Notes: generated by a model from the letters alone, not told the origin. A DNA stretch of 63,096 nt from Virgibacillus sp. MSJ-26 (GCF_018918075.1 NZ_JAHLPW010000019.1:1-63096), one strand, 5' to 3'; shown: positions 19,884-28,901, numbered from the stretch's first letter. Program-made: numbers and translations.

Positions 19884-20360
19884 TTATATTTCCTGACTAA
19901 CCAAATCTAATAAGAAGTCTCCAAAATTATCGGCAATAACTTCGTAACTTTGATGTTTTAATGCAACACCGGGGGTATAAGCAACTATCCGTGGTTCTCT
20001 AGCATCATTTAAATTATTAAAGTTAAGGCAGAATAAATCGTCACTCCCAGAATCGTATATTACAAGAAGGCTATTTGGTAAACTTGATACTTGTCTTTCT
20101 GATAAGGTATACCAAATAGCATCTGGTACAGAAGAGTTTTCAAAATCGTCATGTATAACACCGAAAATTTCTTCTGCTCCAAAATTTCCCGCTCCGAAGG
20201 TTTTTAGAAAGTCCAAATACGAAGGTGAAAATTTTAAATTAAGTTTTTGTTCAGCCTTTAAAATCAATTCTTCAAAACGTCCTCCTATAAAGTCATTTAA
20301 ACTTTCATTTTCTGTGATTATTTTTTTAGCTTTTTGATAAGAATTAATGAGCATAAACAT
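19884..20360 (-). CDS. SMI1/KNR4-family immunity protein
   Basis: 158 residues. It shows the SMI1/KNR4 pattern: an N-terminal helix before the phrase PSYLDFLKTFGAGNFG, the segment FGVIHDDFENSSVPDAIW, and YDSGSDDLFCLNF, which resemble YobK-type antitoxins of Bacillus LXG toxins. Such cytosolic proteins neutralise nuclease toxins delivered by type VII secretion. No intact toxin gene lies next to it; only a toxin 3' remnant is found 90-330 bases upstream (20451-20693). It is thus probably an orphan immunity gene retained for protection from neighbours. The start is ATG at 20360; ATG 20354 is also possible. Confidence 0.8.
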   Translation of the reverse strand: MFMLINSYQKAKKIITENESLNDFIGGRFEELILKAEQKLNLKFSPSYLDFLKTFGAGNFGAEEIFGVIHDDFENSSVPDAIWYTLSERQVSSLPNSLLVIYDSGSDDLFCLNFNNLNDAREPRIVAYTPGVALKHQSYEVIADNFGDFLLDLVSQEI

Positions 20361-20450
20361 CCCTCATTTTCTGGGTTATTATATTAAAAGTCACTTGCTT
20401 TATTTTCCAGTAGCTTTTTCGCTATTTATTAAATTCAAATCTATTAATAC

Positions 20451-20693
20451 CTGATGGTGAGCGTTTGAAAAAATATGAATACTTCATTTAAACATCCAAA
20501 AGAATTATTTTTCGTAAATAGGGAAAGCTTTAGCAATCGTTCCATCTTTATTTACAATCTGGGCAGAACGCCCGTTATTTCAATGGAGGAATGAACGTCT
20601 GACTTGAACGTCGTGATGGATTGTGATTACGACTCCGTAGAAATGATGAAAAAGACCCTTAAACAGTCATCATCTGATCTCTCAGATTAACGC
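20451..20693 (-). pseudogene. Remnant of an LXG-toxin/immunity junction
   Basis: Bases 20451-20557 are a near copy of 24029-24137, the junction of the EndoU toxin 3' end and the 5' end of its immunity gene. The toxin tail still reads KDGTIAKAFPIYEK. Bases 20668-20693 copy another toxin segment (compare 22993 and 24493). The pieces are interrupted and non-functional. Confidence 0.7.
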
Positions 20694-20732
20694 ATTTCTA
20701 TGCTTCCCCCGATTAAAGTCTCTTATGACTTT

Positions 20733-21156
20733 TTAATCTTTTGTTAACTCAGGAAGCATTGATTTTAGTGAATTTATCTGTTCTAACTCATACTCGTAAT
20801 TAACAATCCCATCGAAATAGAAGGATAGGAGAGAATAGAAACGATCGGCGCTTTCTAGTAAAGATGATAAGAATACACGCTTATCAACAAGTTGATTTGT
20901 TACTTCACCATCATCAATCATTACTAACATCGAGTTATAGTCTATTGTTTTTAAATCGAATTTTATCGGCTGGTCAGGAAAAAATGTAAATCCATAACCA
21001 GATTTTAAAACATCTTCAACGGTATTGACGATATAAACCCATAATTGATCAACTAAATCCCAATGATTGAAATTCATTAATAACTTTATTGTTGTAATTA
21101 ATAACAATGACACCATTTAAGTAATTTAAATCGAGTTGCTTTAAGACATTCATCAT
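20733..21156 (-). pseudogene. Frameshifted immunity-type gene
   Basis: The main frame (127 codons from ATG 21116) encodes an acidic protein with FFPDQPIKFDL and MVMIDDG-like segments. Upstream, in another frame, MMNVLKQLDLNYLNGVIVINYNNKVI is open from ATG 21156 and joins naturally to MNFNHWDLVDQLW if one base is added or removed near 21070-21080. That makes a plausible ~141-residue cytosolic immunity protein broken by a frameshift. The family is not recognised; its location between toxin remnants supports an immunity role. Confidence 0.5.
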
Positions 21157-21278
21157 TCTACTACCGCCCTCAACGTTAATAAAAAAATGGGTTGGATGAT
21201 TAGTAGCCTTTTGCAAATTATAAATTGGTTTATTGGGGGGATTAATATATATTTTTACTTCTATAATAAGATCACCTA

Positions 21279-21370
21279 CCTAGAATATAATTCTCCTATT
21301 CTTCCCTTGTTTAGACCGATTATATATTCAATTCCACTTACCGTACCGGTTATGGTACATACTGTTTTGT
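21279..21370 (-). pseudogene. Fragment of an LXG-toxin linker region
   Basis: The minus strand encodes ITGTVSGIEYIIGLNKGRIG and then a stop. This resembles the connecting segment between LXG and toxin domains of Bacillus toxins. No complete gene surrounds it. Confidence 0.4.
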
Positions 21371-21472
21371 TTGTTCCTTTTAACCTCCTTTACATTAGAA
21401 AGGCAAGTGCGTCAAGACGTTCAGAAAACCATTAAAATGATTGGGTGGTAGGAGGTAAGGTTACAGAGGGAG

Positions 21473-21502
21473 GGGACGGGTACCATCGTCCCATTATTTT
21501 TT
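21473..21502 (+). terminator. Hairpin with T-run
   Basis: GGGACG (21473-21478) pairs with CGTCCC (21487-21492), followed by ATTATTTTTT. No plus-strand gene precedes it directly, so it may belong to lost sequence. Confidence 0.5.
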
Positions 21503-21519
21503 CCTGTCGCCGAAAATCT

Positions 21520-21929
21520 TTACACCCGATTCATTGTGTCCCCTTTAGTATCTATGTATCCTTTAATTGTTTGGATAATGCCCACATCCGCTTTGATACT
21601 TAAATCTAAAGTTCCTGAAACACTTATATCTAATAGATTAGTTTTTGATCCAATTCAATTTTAATATCTACACTAAGCTTTTTGTTACTAGCTTTTATAG
21701 ATAACTCTTTAATATCAAAAAAATTAAGTTCAACTAAAACGCTGTTATATCCTGAATTATTCCATTTTATCGGTGGATTATCTGCATACTTAGGCATAAC
21801 AAATACTATTGAAAACTTTCTACCTTCATCCTCTAATTTCGTGCTTAAAATACGAATATCGATTAATTCAGGAACTTTATTATATAATTGTGATATAAAT
21901 CGATTGTCATCTAGTTGTTTTTGCCACAT
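21520..21929 (-). pseudogene. Imm50-like immunity gene with frameshift
   Basis: The first part (99 codons from ATG 21929) reads as an Imm50-type immunity protein: it opens with MWQKQLDDNRFISQLYNKVP and has the characteristic MPKYADNPPIKW and FFDIKELSIKA phrases. It stops early at 21630. In the next frame NLLDISVSGTLDLSIKADVG continues to a stop at 21520. A one-base change in the A-run near 21647 would join both parts into a normal ~136-residue protein. The 99-residue product could still be made but lacks its end. Confidence 0.6.
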
Positions 21930-22071
21930 ATTATCACCTCAATGTTTTTATTGATTATTTGTTAAATGGATAATAATCTTTAGTGTCAGGCACTTTACCA
22001 GTTCTGGGGTTTTCGGATAGTCTCACATTATAATGTGGTCCTTGGTTTCCTTTAGAACGAGGTTCTTAAGG

Positions 22072-22596
22072 CTATTTGTCTTCGTTTAACTCGTTTAAAA
22101 AGTCGGGGTCAACCCATATATCCCGGATTTTATAGTCTTGTAAATCCATATTTTCCTTCATTGGTTTTATCTTTTCTATAAATTTCTCAAAGTTTCTTTC
22201 TATATAAATAAGAGGATGATTAGGCTTAATGTCTTCGTTTAATAGCTCAGTATCATGATCCCATAGGCTTATATAATGATTATCTAAGCCTAAACAAATT
22301 ATATTCCCACCTTCAACTCTGCTAATGGGTATATGTTTATTTGGTATGCGCTCTTTATAAATTTCATATTGGAATTTTAAATCATTAATTTGAGCATTTT
22401 TAACACCAAAGAAGTCTGTTATGGATATTGATTTTATATCTTCATTTTTAAGTTCGATAATATTTGGTTCAGGGGTACCTACATTATATTTCCGTAAAAA
22501 GTGTTTATAGCTCTGGGGTAAAATAATCCCCAATTCGTTTTCAAACTTATCAAGTTCAGTTTCATCAAATGTATATTTATTCGAACTGATATCAAT
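22072..22596 (-). CDS. SMI1/KNR4-family immunity protein with probable ATT start
   Basis: The SMI1/KNR4 domain must begin upstream of the TTG at 22533, because the preceding in-frame codons read YTFDETELDKFENELGIILP, the standard start of the fold. No ATG, GTG or TTG exists there. The frame reaches ATT at 22594-22596, preceded by GAGGTGA at normal distance, and a stop lies just before it. This gives 174 residues with FLRKYNVGTP, an ISRVEGGNIICLGL strand and a helical end. It directly follows the orphan HNH toxin cassette (22621-23340) and is its expected antidote. The ATT start is inferred; a sequencing or evolutionary change in an original ATG is the alternative. Confidence 0.7.
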   Translation of the reverse strand: MDISSNKYTFDETELDKFENELGIILPQSYKHFLRKYNVGTPEPNIIELKNEDIKSISITDFFGVKNAQINDLKFQYEIYKERIPNKHIPISRVEGGNIICLGLDNHYISLWDHDTELLNEDIKPNHPLIYIERNFEKFIEKIKPMKENMDLQDYKIRDIWVDPDFLNELNEDK

Positions 22597-22620
22597 CCTT
22601 TATTTTCACCTCAAAATTAT

Positions 22621-23340
22621 TCAGGGTGCTAAACCCTTTCTGATTAATGCGGCCCCACCTGTATGCCTGACAGTCTGATGTAAATTTGTTGGTACTAGGA
22701 TCAATGTTTTCCCATCTTCAACGTGGTTCCATGTGAAGCCTTTAGGTGTAGATTTTAATCCAACAGCCCTATTTGCGGCTGTGAAGTCACTAGAGGTATT
22801 GCCCTTTAGCCCTTCGATTTTTACACTTATTTTTGAATATGGACTAAAGTCGGGAAAACCATCTAATGTAAATCTTACTCCGTCTGGATATTTCTTTGCT
22901 AAAGCACCATCTAATTTATATGTTTTTCCCGCAAACTTTTTATTTATAATTCTTACTTTGTTATTAATAGGAGTAGAGCTCTGTTTTGCAAACATCATTA
23001 TCTGATCTCTCAGATTAACGCCATCAACTACATTATAAGGAACAGGGCCGACAGTTGCTAGTTGATGTTGTGGGCCATAAGGAAACAAGTTAGGCATTTG
23101 AATGTTGGCTGCTTTGTTTGTTGCATTTTTCACGCTTTCTTTGGCGGCTTTTGTAACGTTAGAACCTACTCGTGTTGATTTTACCGCATTTCCAGCGCCT
23201 TTTGTACCTAAAATGGTTCCGAGAGTATAGGTCACCCAATGGGAGCGGCTTTCTGCGTCGCCGTTAACCATATCGCGGGTAATAGATTCAGCAATGACGT
23301 TGCTGTTTATGGCTTTGCCACTTTCTGAAAAAAACGACAC
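22621..23340 (-). CDS. Orphan LXG-toxin C-terminal cassette, HNH/Endo VII-type nuclease
   Basis: 239 codons with no LXG domain. The first ~110 residues (TRDMVNGDAESRSHWVTYTL onward, through NLFPYGPQHQ) are almost identical to the middle of the LXG-EndoU toxin upstream; then the sequence changes to a different toxin domain (about 125-239). That domain ends in WNHVEDGKTLILVPTNLHQTV and RHTGG, the WHH/LHH-type HNH/Endo VII nuclease pattern. The GTG at 23340 lies inside a terminator hairpin and has no RBS, so this cassette is probably silent and serves as a recombination reserve for swapping toxin tips. An SMI1 immunity gene follows 24 bases downstream. Confidence 0.75.
   Translation of the reverse strand: MSFFSESGKAINSNVIAESITRDMVNGDAESRSHWVTYTLGTILGTKGAGNAVKSTRVGSNVTKAAKESVKNATNKAANIQMPNLFPYGPQHQLATVGPVPYNVVDGVNLRDQIMMFAKQSSTPINNKVRIINKKFAGKTYKLDGALAKKYPDGVRFTLDGFPDFSPYSKISVKIEGLKGNTSSDFTAANRAVGLKSTPKGFTWNHVEDGKTLILVPTNLHQTVRHTGGAALIRKGLAP
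22993..23305. repeat. 313-base direct repeat of the toxin linker (copy 1)
   Basis: Nearly identical to 24493-24805, same orientation. It marks the shared linker at which alternative toxin ends are joined. A 26-base piece recurs at 20668-20693. Confidence 0.85.
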
Positions 23341-23364
23341 CTTAGGTACATAGTCTAAGGTGTC
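23328..23364 (-). terminator. Minus-strand terminator before the orphan cassette
   Basis: GACACCTTAG (23336-23345) and CTAAGGTGTC (23355-23364) form a perfect ten-pair stem; on the minus strand it is followed by GTTTTTTTC. It ends the LXG-EndoU/immunity transcript and leaves the cassette at 22621-23340 outside it. Confidence 0.85.
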
Positions 23365-23716
23365 GCAATATGACTACTATTATATTTTTTTAATTCCTCA
23401 AACGACTTTTCAAAAAAATCATTAGGGTGTAATGTTTCATGGTTAGAGTAAACCATATCGTATTTGTATTAACCCTTTAAACTATTTCTTTTACATTGTA
23501 ATGAAGCTTTATTTCTGTAGGCAAGTCCTGGTTAAATTCCTGGCATTTTTGGTGTAGTGTATTAATGTTAGATTATTTACCCCAGTTTTTTTATGTGTGA
23601 CTTTTGTCTATCCAATGACATGTTATATTTATAATTAGATGCTTTGTTTAATTATTTGGTACTTAAAGAACTAGGTCAGTGTTCTTGCCCTGTTCCTTTC
23701 CTTTTCAAGAATACAG
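23341..23716. other. Gap between immunity gene and orphan cassette
   Basis: Contains the terminator and, at about 23344-23470 on the minus strand, an open piece reading MVYSNHETLHPNDFFEKSFE and on to a stop in the hairpin. This is probably the tail of a lost immunity gene. The rest is unassigned. Confidence 0.4.
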
Positions 23717-24064
23717 TTATAGATTTATATCAATAAATCGCTCAGGTAGTTTTTCTTTCCAGATCAGAATCAACTTTCTAAATTCTTCTGTCTCCATTGT
23801 TTGATCTGGTGGAGGGTCGTCTAAAATATCGGCAAGCGATACAGTAGTAATGTCAGGTTTTATTAATACGGTTGGTGCATCAAGAAATAATTCGTATTCC
23901 GAGTAAGTTCCATTGATAACTTGATCGATAGTCTCTATTATTTTTTTAACATCTTCCTCTGTAGAGATTAATTCAATGAAGTCAGAGAACAACTCTACAT
24001 CTTTAGGAAGTTTAATTAATAAACGCCCTGATGGTGTACGTGTGAAAAAATATGAATATTTCAT
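23717..24064 (-). CDS. Probable immunity protein to the EndoU toxin
   Basis: 115 residues starting at ATG, 17 bases after the toxin stop codon and in the same direction, the usual arrangement for an antidote. It is small, acidic and cytosolic with no signal or membrane segment: MKYSYFFTRTPSGRLLIKLP, then a helical middle and a strand with DAPTVLIKPDITTVSL. I cannot name its Pfam family. The start of the gene, together with the end of the toxin gene, is duplicated at 20451-20557, which shows that toxin tip and immunity gene move as one cassette. Confidence 0.7.
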   Translation of the reverse strand: MKYSYFFTRTPSGRLLIKLPKDVELFSDFIELISTEEDVKKIIETIDQVINGTYSEYELFLDAPTVLIKPDITTVSLADILDDPPPDQTMETEEFRKLILIWKEKLPERFIDINL

Positions 24065-24081
24065 TTAAACACTCCAAAAAA

Positions 24082-25749
24082 TTATTTTTCGTAAATAGGG
24101 AAGGCTGTAGCAATTGTACCGTCTTTATTTACATACATTTGTATACGCATTCCATTAGATAAAGTCCCTTCATACTTATTATTACCAATTCGATGTTTAT
24201 TTTCATAAGCTTCATGAATGGCTTTTAAAACGTCAGTTCTATCCCAGTTTTCGGGAAAAAAACTAGACGGCAAACGTTTTTCTTTTCCATTAATAACCAC
24301 CCTTGCCCTATAAACCCCATTTTTATCAGGTTGGGTTTTGGTATCTTTAATAATTTTTCCACCCATCATACTTTCATGATGATAACCCACAGCCTTTTTC
24401 CTTTTATTTACTTCACCTAAAAAGATGTGTCCCATTGAGTTATCATTATAGATACGGGTTTTATTTCCTCCATCAGCAATCTTCTTCGCCGACATCATCA
24501 TCTGATCTCTCAGATGAACCCCATCAACTACATTATAAGGAACAGGGCCGACAGTTGCTAGTTGATGTTGTGGTCCATAGGGAAACAAGTTAGGCATTTG
24601 AATGTTGGATGCTTTGTTCGTTGCATTTTTCACGCTTTCTTTGGCGGCTTTTGTAACGTTAGAACCTACTCGAGTTGATTTTACCGCATTTCCAGCGCCT
24701 TTTGTACCTAAAATGGTTCCGAGAGTATAGGTCACCCAATGGGAGCGGCTTTCGGCATCACCATTAATCATGTCTCGGGTAAATGATTCGGCAATGGCGT
24801 TGCTCATATATTTTCCAGTTTCCACTGGATGAAGCACCATATGTTCCATTGATTGATACGTTTGGATAGGGTGGCGCACCATTTGGTAGGCGCCCGTTGC
24901 TGTATCGACAACCATATCAACTCCACCCCTAAAGCCACCTTTGATGGACCGGCCGGTTGTTTTTAATCCGGAAATAAAAAAGTTGTCTTTTTTCTCGGCA
25001 CTCTCTAATGACACACGTTCTGTGATAGGGCGGTCGTTCCTTTGCTTCAAAATTTCCTGTTTCTCTGCAAAATCTTTTTCATCTAAATAGGTTTGAATTT
25101 CATTATAAGCCTTCATATTTTCAATTTTTACTGGATTATAAGATGATACTGATAGATCAGCGCTTTTGAACTTGGCATTTAGATCTGTAATATACTGTTT
25201 CATTGTTTTAATGCGACCTAATATAGGTTCTAGTGCACGAACTTGAGAATCGTCTAATTCATAAAGTTCTTCAACAACATCATTGACTTTGTCTTTCCCT
25301 TGACGAACACTCTCAATGACTTCAGATTCATCAATTTTAGTAATAGGGACGATATCATGCACACTTTCTATGATACTATTAGCATCATCGGTGAGTTCAA
25401 TTGTTTTACTTTCTACTTCATCAAATCCGTCTTTTACGTCACTTTGCAAATATTCTTCTTTGACTATACCACTGGGATTGGATTCAAACGAGTCTACAGC
25501 TTCATTCATTTGTGTCAGCACATCGCTGAATTCTTGGAGGGAATCTTAGAAGTATTCAAGGAAAGGAAGATGACAATCCTGATAGTATGAGCGAATGGCT
25601 TCACCACCCTGACCTTTTAATTCATCATCTAACGAGCTGAAGTTTAGGACGGATTTTTCAATGGTCTGTAGTTGTTCTGTTAGATTTTCAATATCAGACT
25701 TGGTTTGATTAACCCCTGTCTGTAAGTTTTCAACATCTAATGACTTCAA
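24082..25749 (-). pseudogene. LXG polymorphic toxin with EndoU RNase tip, interrupted by an in-frame TAA
   Basis: A TTG start at 25749 follows AAGGAGGG by seven bases and begins MKSLDVENLQTGVNQTKSDI, a typical LXG type VII secretion domain. Codon 68 is TAA (25546-25548): the frame reads FLEYF-stop-DSLQEFSDV and continues without shift to 24082, 555 codons in all. The C-terminal ~129 residues show the EndoU pattern: HIFLGE, GYHHE, FFPENW and ATAFPIYEK. EndoU toxins cleave RNA in target cells. The stop should abolish export-competent toxin; restart at GTG 25521 would give a 479-residue form lacking most of LXG and without a visible RBS. An immunity gene follows. Confidence 0.85.
24493..24805. 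repeat. 313-base direct repeat of the toxin linker (copy 2)
   Basis: The copy inside the LXG-EndoU gene; see 22993-23305. Differences are scattered substitutions, with no length change seen. Confidence 0.85.
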
Positions 25750-26325
25750 TATTAGTCCCTCCTTGGCGTAAGCATGTCATCAAGTATTTATGTAGGGATA
25801 TCTAGGGTAAATTTTACAGTTATAAATATTGTACTTGAACTTATTAATTGATGGTAGTGTACTTAGTACCGATTTATTGGAAGGGATATTCATCTGTTAG
25901 GCATAAAGTCTTGTGGGATATGGAGCGTTGGGAATAATTGTCATGCTTTTTTTGAATCATTCGATAGCTAGAGATATGAGGGCATTTCCTTTTTAAAGTA
26001 ATTTGGTAGAAGTATGAGGATAATTCTTATGCCCCCCTCACATTACTTTATTCCTGCTTCTAAGGGAATGAGAAGGAGTTTCAGTCTAATTCTTTTGATT
26101 CATTTGGGAAAATTAGATTTACAATTAAAGTAAGCGTGATAAACTAAATTTATTTATATAAAAATTTGTTTAAAAAGTCTGATTAAAAATGATGCTTCGT
26201 CTAGAGGACCTTCTGCTAAAACCGACAACGTCCTTTGGGCAACATAGAAGTCGTCACTACCCGCGAGAAATTCATTAAAATCATTAAATGTAAAATCCTC
26301 ACATTTTTATGATAATAAAAAGAAA
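25750..26325. other. Gap upstream of the LXG gene, with a remnant frame
   Basis: Mostly non-coding upstream sequence. On the minus strand, 26154-26306 is open for 51 codons and reads NEFLAGSDDFYVAQRTLSVL and further coding-like sequence, perhaps a remnant of an immunity-type gene. The family is unknown. Confidence 0.35.
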
Positions 26326-26709
26326 ATGGATTTAACTTTATTGGGTGTGGAAGATTTTGAATATATCCTTAGTCCAATAGGGACGGGAAATATTGTATTG
26401 GAAAAGTTGGATCTTGGAATAGAAATAAATGATGTTGTAATTATTTTATCCTTTGATGAAGTTTTAGGTGATATTGTAATAAATTTTCCCGAAAGTGAAG
26501 TTTTATCTAACGAATATGAGGAAATTCAAAGGAAATTACTTGATATAATAACGTATACAATGAATCTTAAGGAAAAATACAATATACCTAAAGTGATTTT
26601 TGGCTATGAACCTGCTACAAGTCCAGATAGCATGTTATTGAAACTTACCAATAACATGGTGAATTATGAAAAAGAAATAGATAAATTAATTCAATCCCTT
26701 TCTGTGTGA
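26326..26709 (+). CDS. Hypothetical acidic protein, possibly immunity
   Basis: 127 residues, acidic, with alternating strands (VVIILSFDEVLGDIVINF) and a helical second half. It has no signal or membrane segment. The ribosome site before ATG 26326 is weak, and the frame stays open upstream, so the true 5' end is uncertain and truncation is possible. Small acidic cytosolic proteins in such islands are often immunity proteins, but no family is recognised. Confidence 0.45.
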   Translation: MDLTLLGVEDFEYILSPIGTGNIVLEKLDLGIEINDVVIILSFDEVLGDIVINFPESEVLSNEYEEIQRKLLDIITYTMNLKEKYNIPKVIFGYEPATSPDSMLLKLTNNMVNYEKEIDKLIQSLSV

Positions 26710-26890
26710 ATATTCCAACTTAGTTAAATAATATTAAAAAATAGGTAAAAACTCAAATGAATCTGATTACATCACTGACTAACTTTATTAATCTTGATAA
26801 CAGTGGATTAAGAGGTACCCTAACATCCATCCAAGATCTTCATAATAAGCTCATAGTTTAAGTGTAAAATTACTAAAATGGAGGAAAAGT

Positions 26891-27424
26891 ATGATTAATG
26901 ACTTTAATTTAGAAAATAAACCCTCTACAAAAGTATTAAAGAAATATGAAGATTTCCTTCCAGAAGAAATAATAACACTTTGGAAGGATAATGGTTTTGG
27001 TACTTTTATGAATGGTTATTTTAAAATAGTTAATTCGGAAAATTATCAAGATATATTACAAACAACAAGCAGAAGATATAAAGATGGTGTTGTATTATTA
27101 ATAACAGCAATGGGGGATTTAATTATTTGGGCGGACGGTTATGTCAGAATATTAAAATACCGATTTGGCAGATTGTCGACGCTTATGCCTAATTTTAAAT
27201 TTTTCTTTAGTAGTCTAGAATCAAATAAATTTAAAGATAATTATCTAAAATGGCAACCCTATCCAGAAGCAGTTCAAAAATACGGTGAACCAGCCTATGA
27301 TGAATGCTTCGGTTACGTTCCTTTACTAGGGTTAGGTGGTCCAGAAAAAGTTGAAAATCTTCAAAAGGTAAAATTAAAGGAACATATCCTCCTCATATCG
27401 GAGTTTATGGGGCCGATTAAATAA
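26891..27424 (+). CDS. GAD-like / DUF1851 immunity-type protein
   Basis: 177 residues; AATGGAGGAAAAG precedes ATG. The N-terminal GAD-like part (LPEEIITLWKDNGFGTFMNG) and C-terminal DUF1851-like part (YDECFGYVPLLGLGG, VKLKEHILLISEFMG) are clear. This architecture is common beside type VI and type VII effectors, where it is thought to act as an immunity protein. There is no signal peptide, so it is cytosolic. It is one of the few intact genes in this stretch. The following toxin fragment (27431-27938) belongs to another cassette with its own PoNi-type immunity gene, so this one is probably an orphan. Confidence 0.75.
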   Translation: MINDFNLENKPSTKVLKKYEDFLPEEIITLWKDNGFGTFMNGYFKIVNSENYQDILQTTSRRYKDGVVLLITAMGDLIIWADGYVRILKYRFGRLSTLMPNFKFFFSSLESNKFKDNYLKWQPYPEAVQKYGEPAYDECFGYVPLLGLGGPEKVENLQKVKLKEHILLISEFMGPIK

Positions 27425-27430
27425 AATAAC

Positions 27431-27938
27431 TTGATAAAATCACAGCCATTGTCACTGATCAAAGATTGTGATTTTATTTATTGCAAATTTTATATTGGAG
27501 AGACTGGGGCAGGAAAGAGCGTGGCTATCATTTCCAACGCTCGATCTCAACAACGTGCTGCCATAGAGTCAGTTGAAAACGGTGAGGTTGCTTTAAAAAC
27601 AAATAAGCAAAAAGGTAATTACGGCGAAATGAAAATGGATGATTATTTTGAGAGTCAAGGTTATGAGCGAATCAGTAATGATCGAGTAACCGGCTTAGAT
27701 GACAAACTATCCAAAGGGATTGATGGTGTTTATGAAAATGCCAATCCTCCGCCGAAAACAGATGGGTGATGGTTGGATAAATGGCGGTAATTCTGGAATG
27801 AGACTAGAATCTGCTGAGGGTATTGATAAAGCAGATGATATATTGCTTGAAGGTTATGAGCGATTTGTAATAAATGTGCTCTCAGACGGTAAAGTAGTAA
27901 GAAAAAAAGTTAATGAAGTGGGAAATTTAGACAAATAA
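27431..27938 (+). pseudogene. PoNe-type DNase toxin tip with its catalytic core deleted
   Basis: Two overlapping frames together form a toxin tip. The first reads ISNARSQQRAAIESVENGEV, then KGNYGEMKMDDYFESQGYER and GIDGVYENANPPPK. The second resumes QMGDGWINGG and ends near ADDILLEGYERFVIN. In related toxins the segment with the PD-(D/E)xK residues (an E-A-K motif) lies exactly between PPP and the QM-D-WI phrase; here it is missing and the frame changes. The upstream LXG part is absent too. So this is a dead remnant, and the PoNi-type gene downstream confirms its identity. Confidence 0.75.
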
Positions 27939-28000
27939 ATTCGTCATATTTTAAGCGATTATTTGTAGGAAAGTTAATAACAAAGGGAGAAGTATATTAT

Positions 28001-28701
28001 ATGAGGGACAAATTAAAAAGCAATCAATATTTTTTAGAATACATTTATCAACAAAAGGATCGAACAATAACTTTCAGTTTAAGATTAATGAAGGGCAAGT
28101 TCCCTCTGAAAGAATTCCATTAGTTATCGAAAAAATTGACTCTCTAAACTTTCAAGTGTTAATTGCTAAGTATTCATGGGGCACTCCAGTAGAAGAACTT
28201 ATCCCTGAGTACGAGAGACTTGCTGCTAATATGCCAAATGTATGGAATCAAAAATCAGGATATATTGATATGTTGTGGATGGTATCGATTGGAATCATGC
28301 TAGAGATTGACAACGATATATTCAGTATATTAAATAAGTTAGTGGAAGAATCAGAGCTAGATGATTACCTTTTGAAATATTTGTTTAATTCGAGGGATTG
28401 TGAGGTTGATACTATAGAAGGAAACTTCTTGTTTGAAACTCCCTATAAATATTTAAGTAACGTTATTACTGAAGATAAAAATACAGGTCAAAAAAACCTT
28501 AAATATTATCTAGAACATAAATGGTATCAGGGTCATGAGGACACTAGTTGGCATGACATTCACAAAGAAGAACAACGATTATATTACGGCTATTGGAGTT
28601 TCGAAAGCGGAGCGTTAGCTCAAATCCTTAGACTAGATGATAGTAGTTTAAAAGACACGACCTATTATCCATACGATATGGTCCATTATCAAGACAAATA
28701 A
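28001..28701 (+). pseudogene. PoNi (DUF1911) immunity gene with frameshift
   Basis: AAGGGAGA precedes ATG 28001 (MRDKLKSNQYFLEYIYQQKD). The length to the stop at 28701 is not a multiple of three. The frame shifts near 28070-28085: the second frame resumes at INEGQVPSERIPLVIEKIDS and continues through IAKYSWG to the typical PoNi end YYGYWSFESGALAQIL and YYPYDMVHY. PoNi proteins bind and block PoNe DNases. The longest intact frame (28156-28701) lacks the N-terminal helices. Loss of immunity is consistent with the loss of the adjacent toxin. Confidence 0.75.
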
Positions 28702-28720
28702 AATATATAACAAATCATAT

Positions 28721-28766
28721 CATCACATAAATAAGCCGCTTTAACGCTTATAATGTGATGTTTTTT
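28721..28766 (+). terminator. Terminator at the end of the toxin island
   Basis: CATCACAT (28721-28728) pairs with ATGTGATG (28753-28760), with an inner stem ATAAGC/GCTTAT, then TTTTTT. Confidence 0.8.
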
Positions 28767-28854
28767 AATAATGCAGTTAATCGGGAGCTTAGAATCTAAT
28801 CTATACCCCGTTTTTAAATAAATTCTTGTGTTTTGTACTGTCTAAACATTGATG

Positions 28855-28893
28855 GCATCCCTCCAGTGAATAAAACAAGCACTGGAGGGATGC
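28855..28893 (-). terminator. Perfect hairpin just after the GH84 stop codon
   Basis: A 14-pair perfect stem (28855-28868 with 28880-28893), eleven-base loop, eight bases after the stop of the minus-strand GH84 gene. It has no T-run, so it may work as a transcript-stabilising end instead of a classic terminator. Confidence 0.6.
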
Positions 28894-28901
28894 TACTTAT
28901 G

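Noticed and set aside
21187..21435. An 82-codon plus-strand frame with hydrophobic segments.
   Set aside because: The opposite strand holds a toxin-linker fragment; the plus frame is its shadow and lacks a ribosome site.
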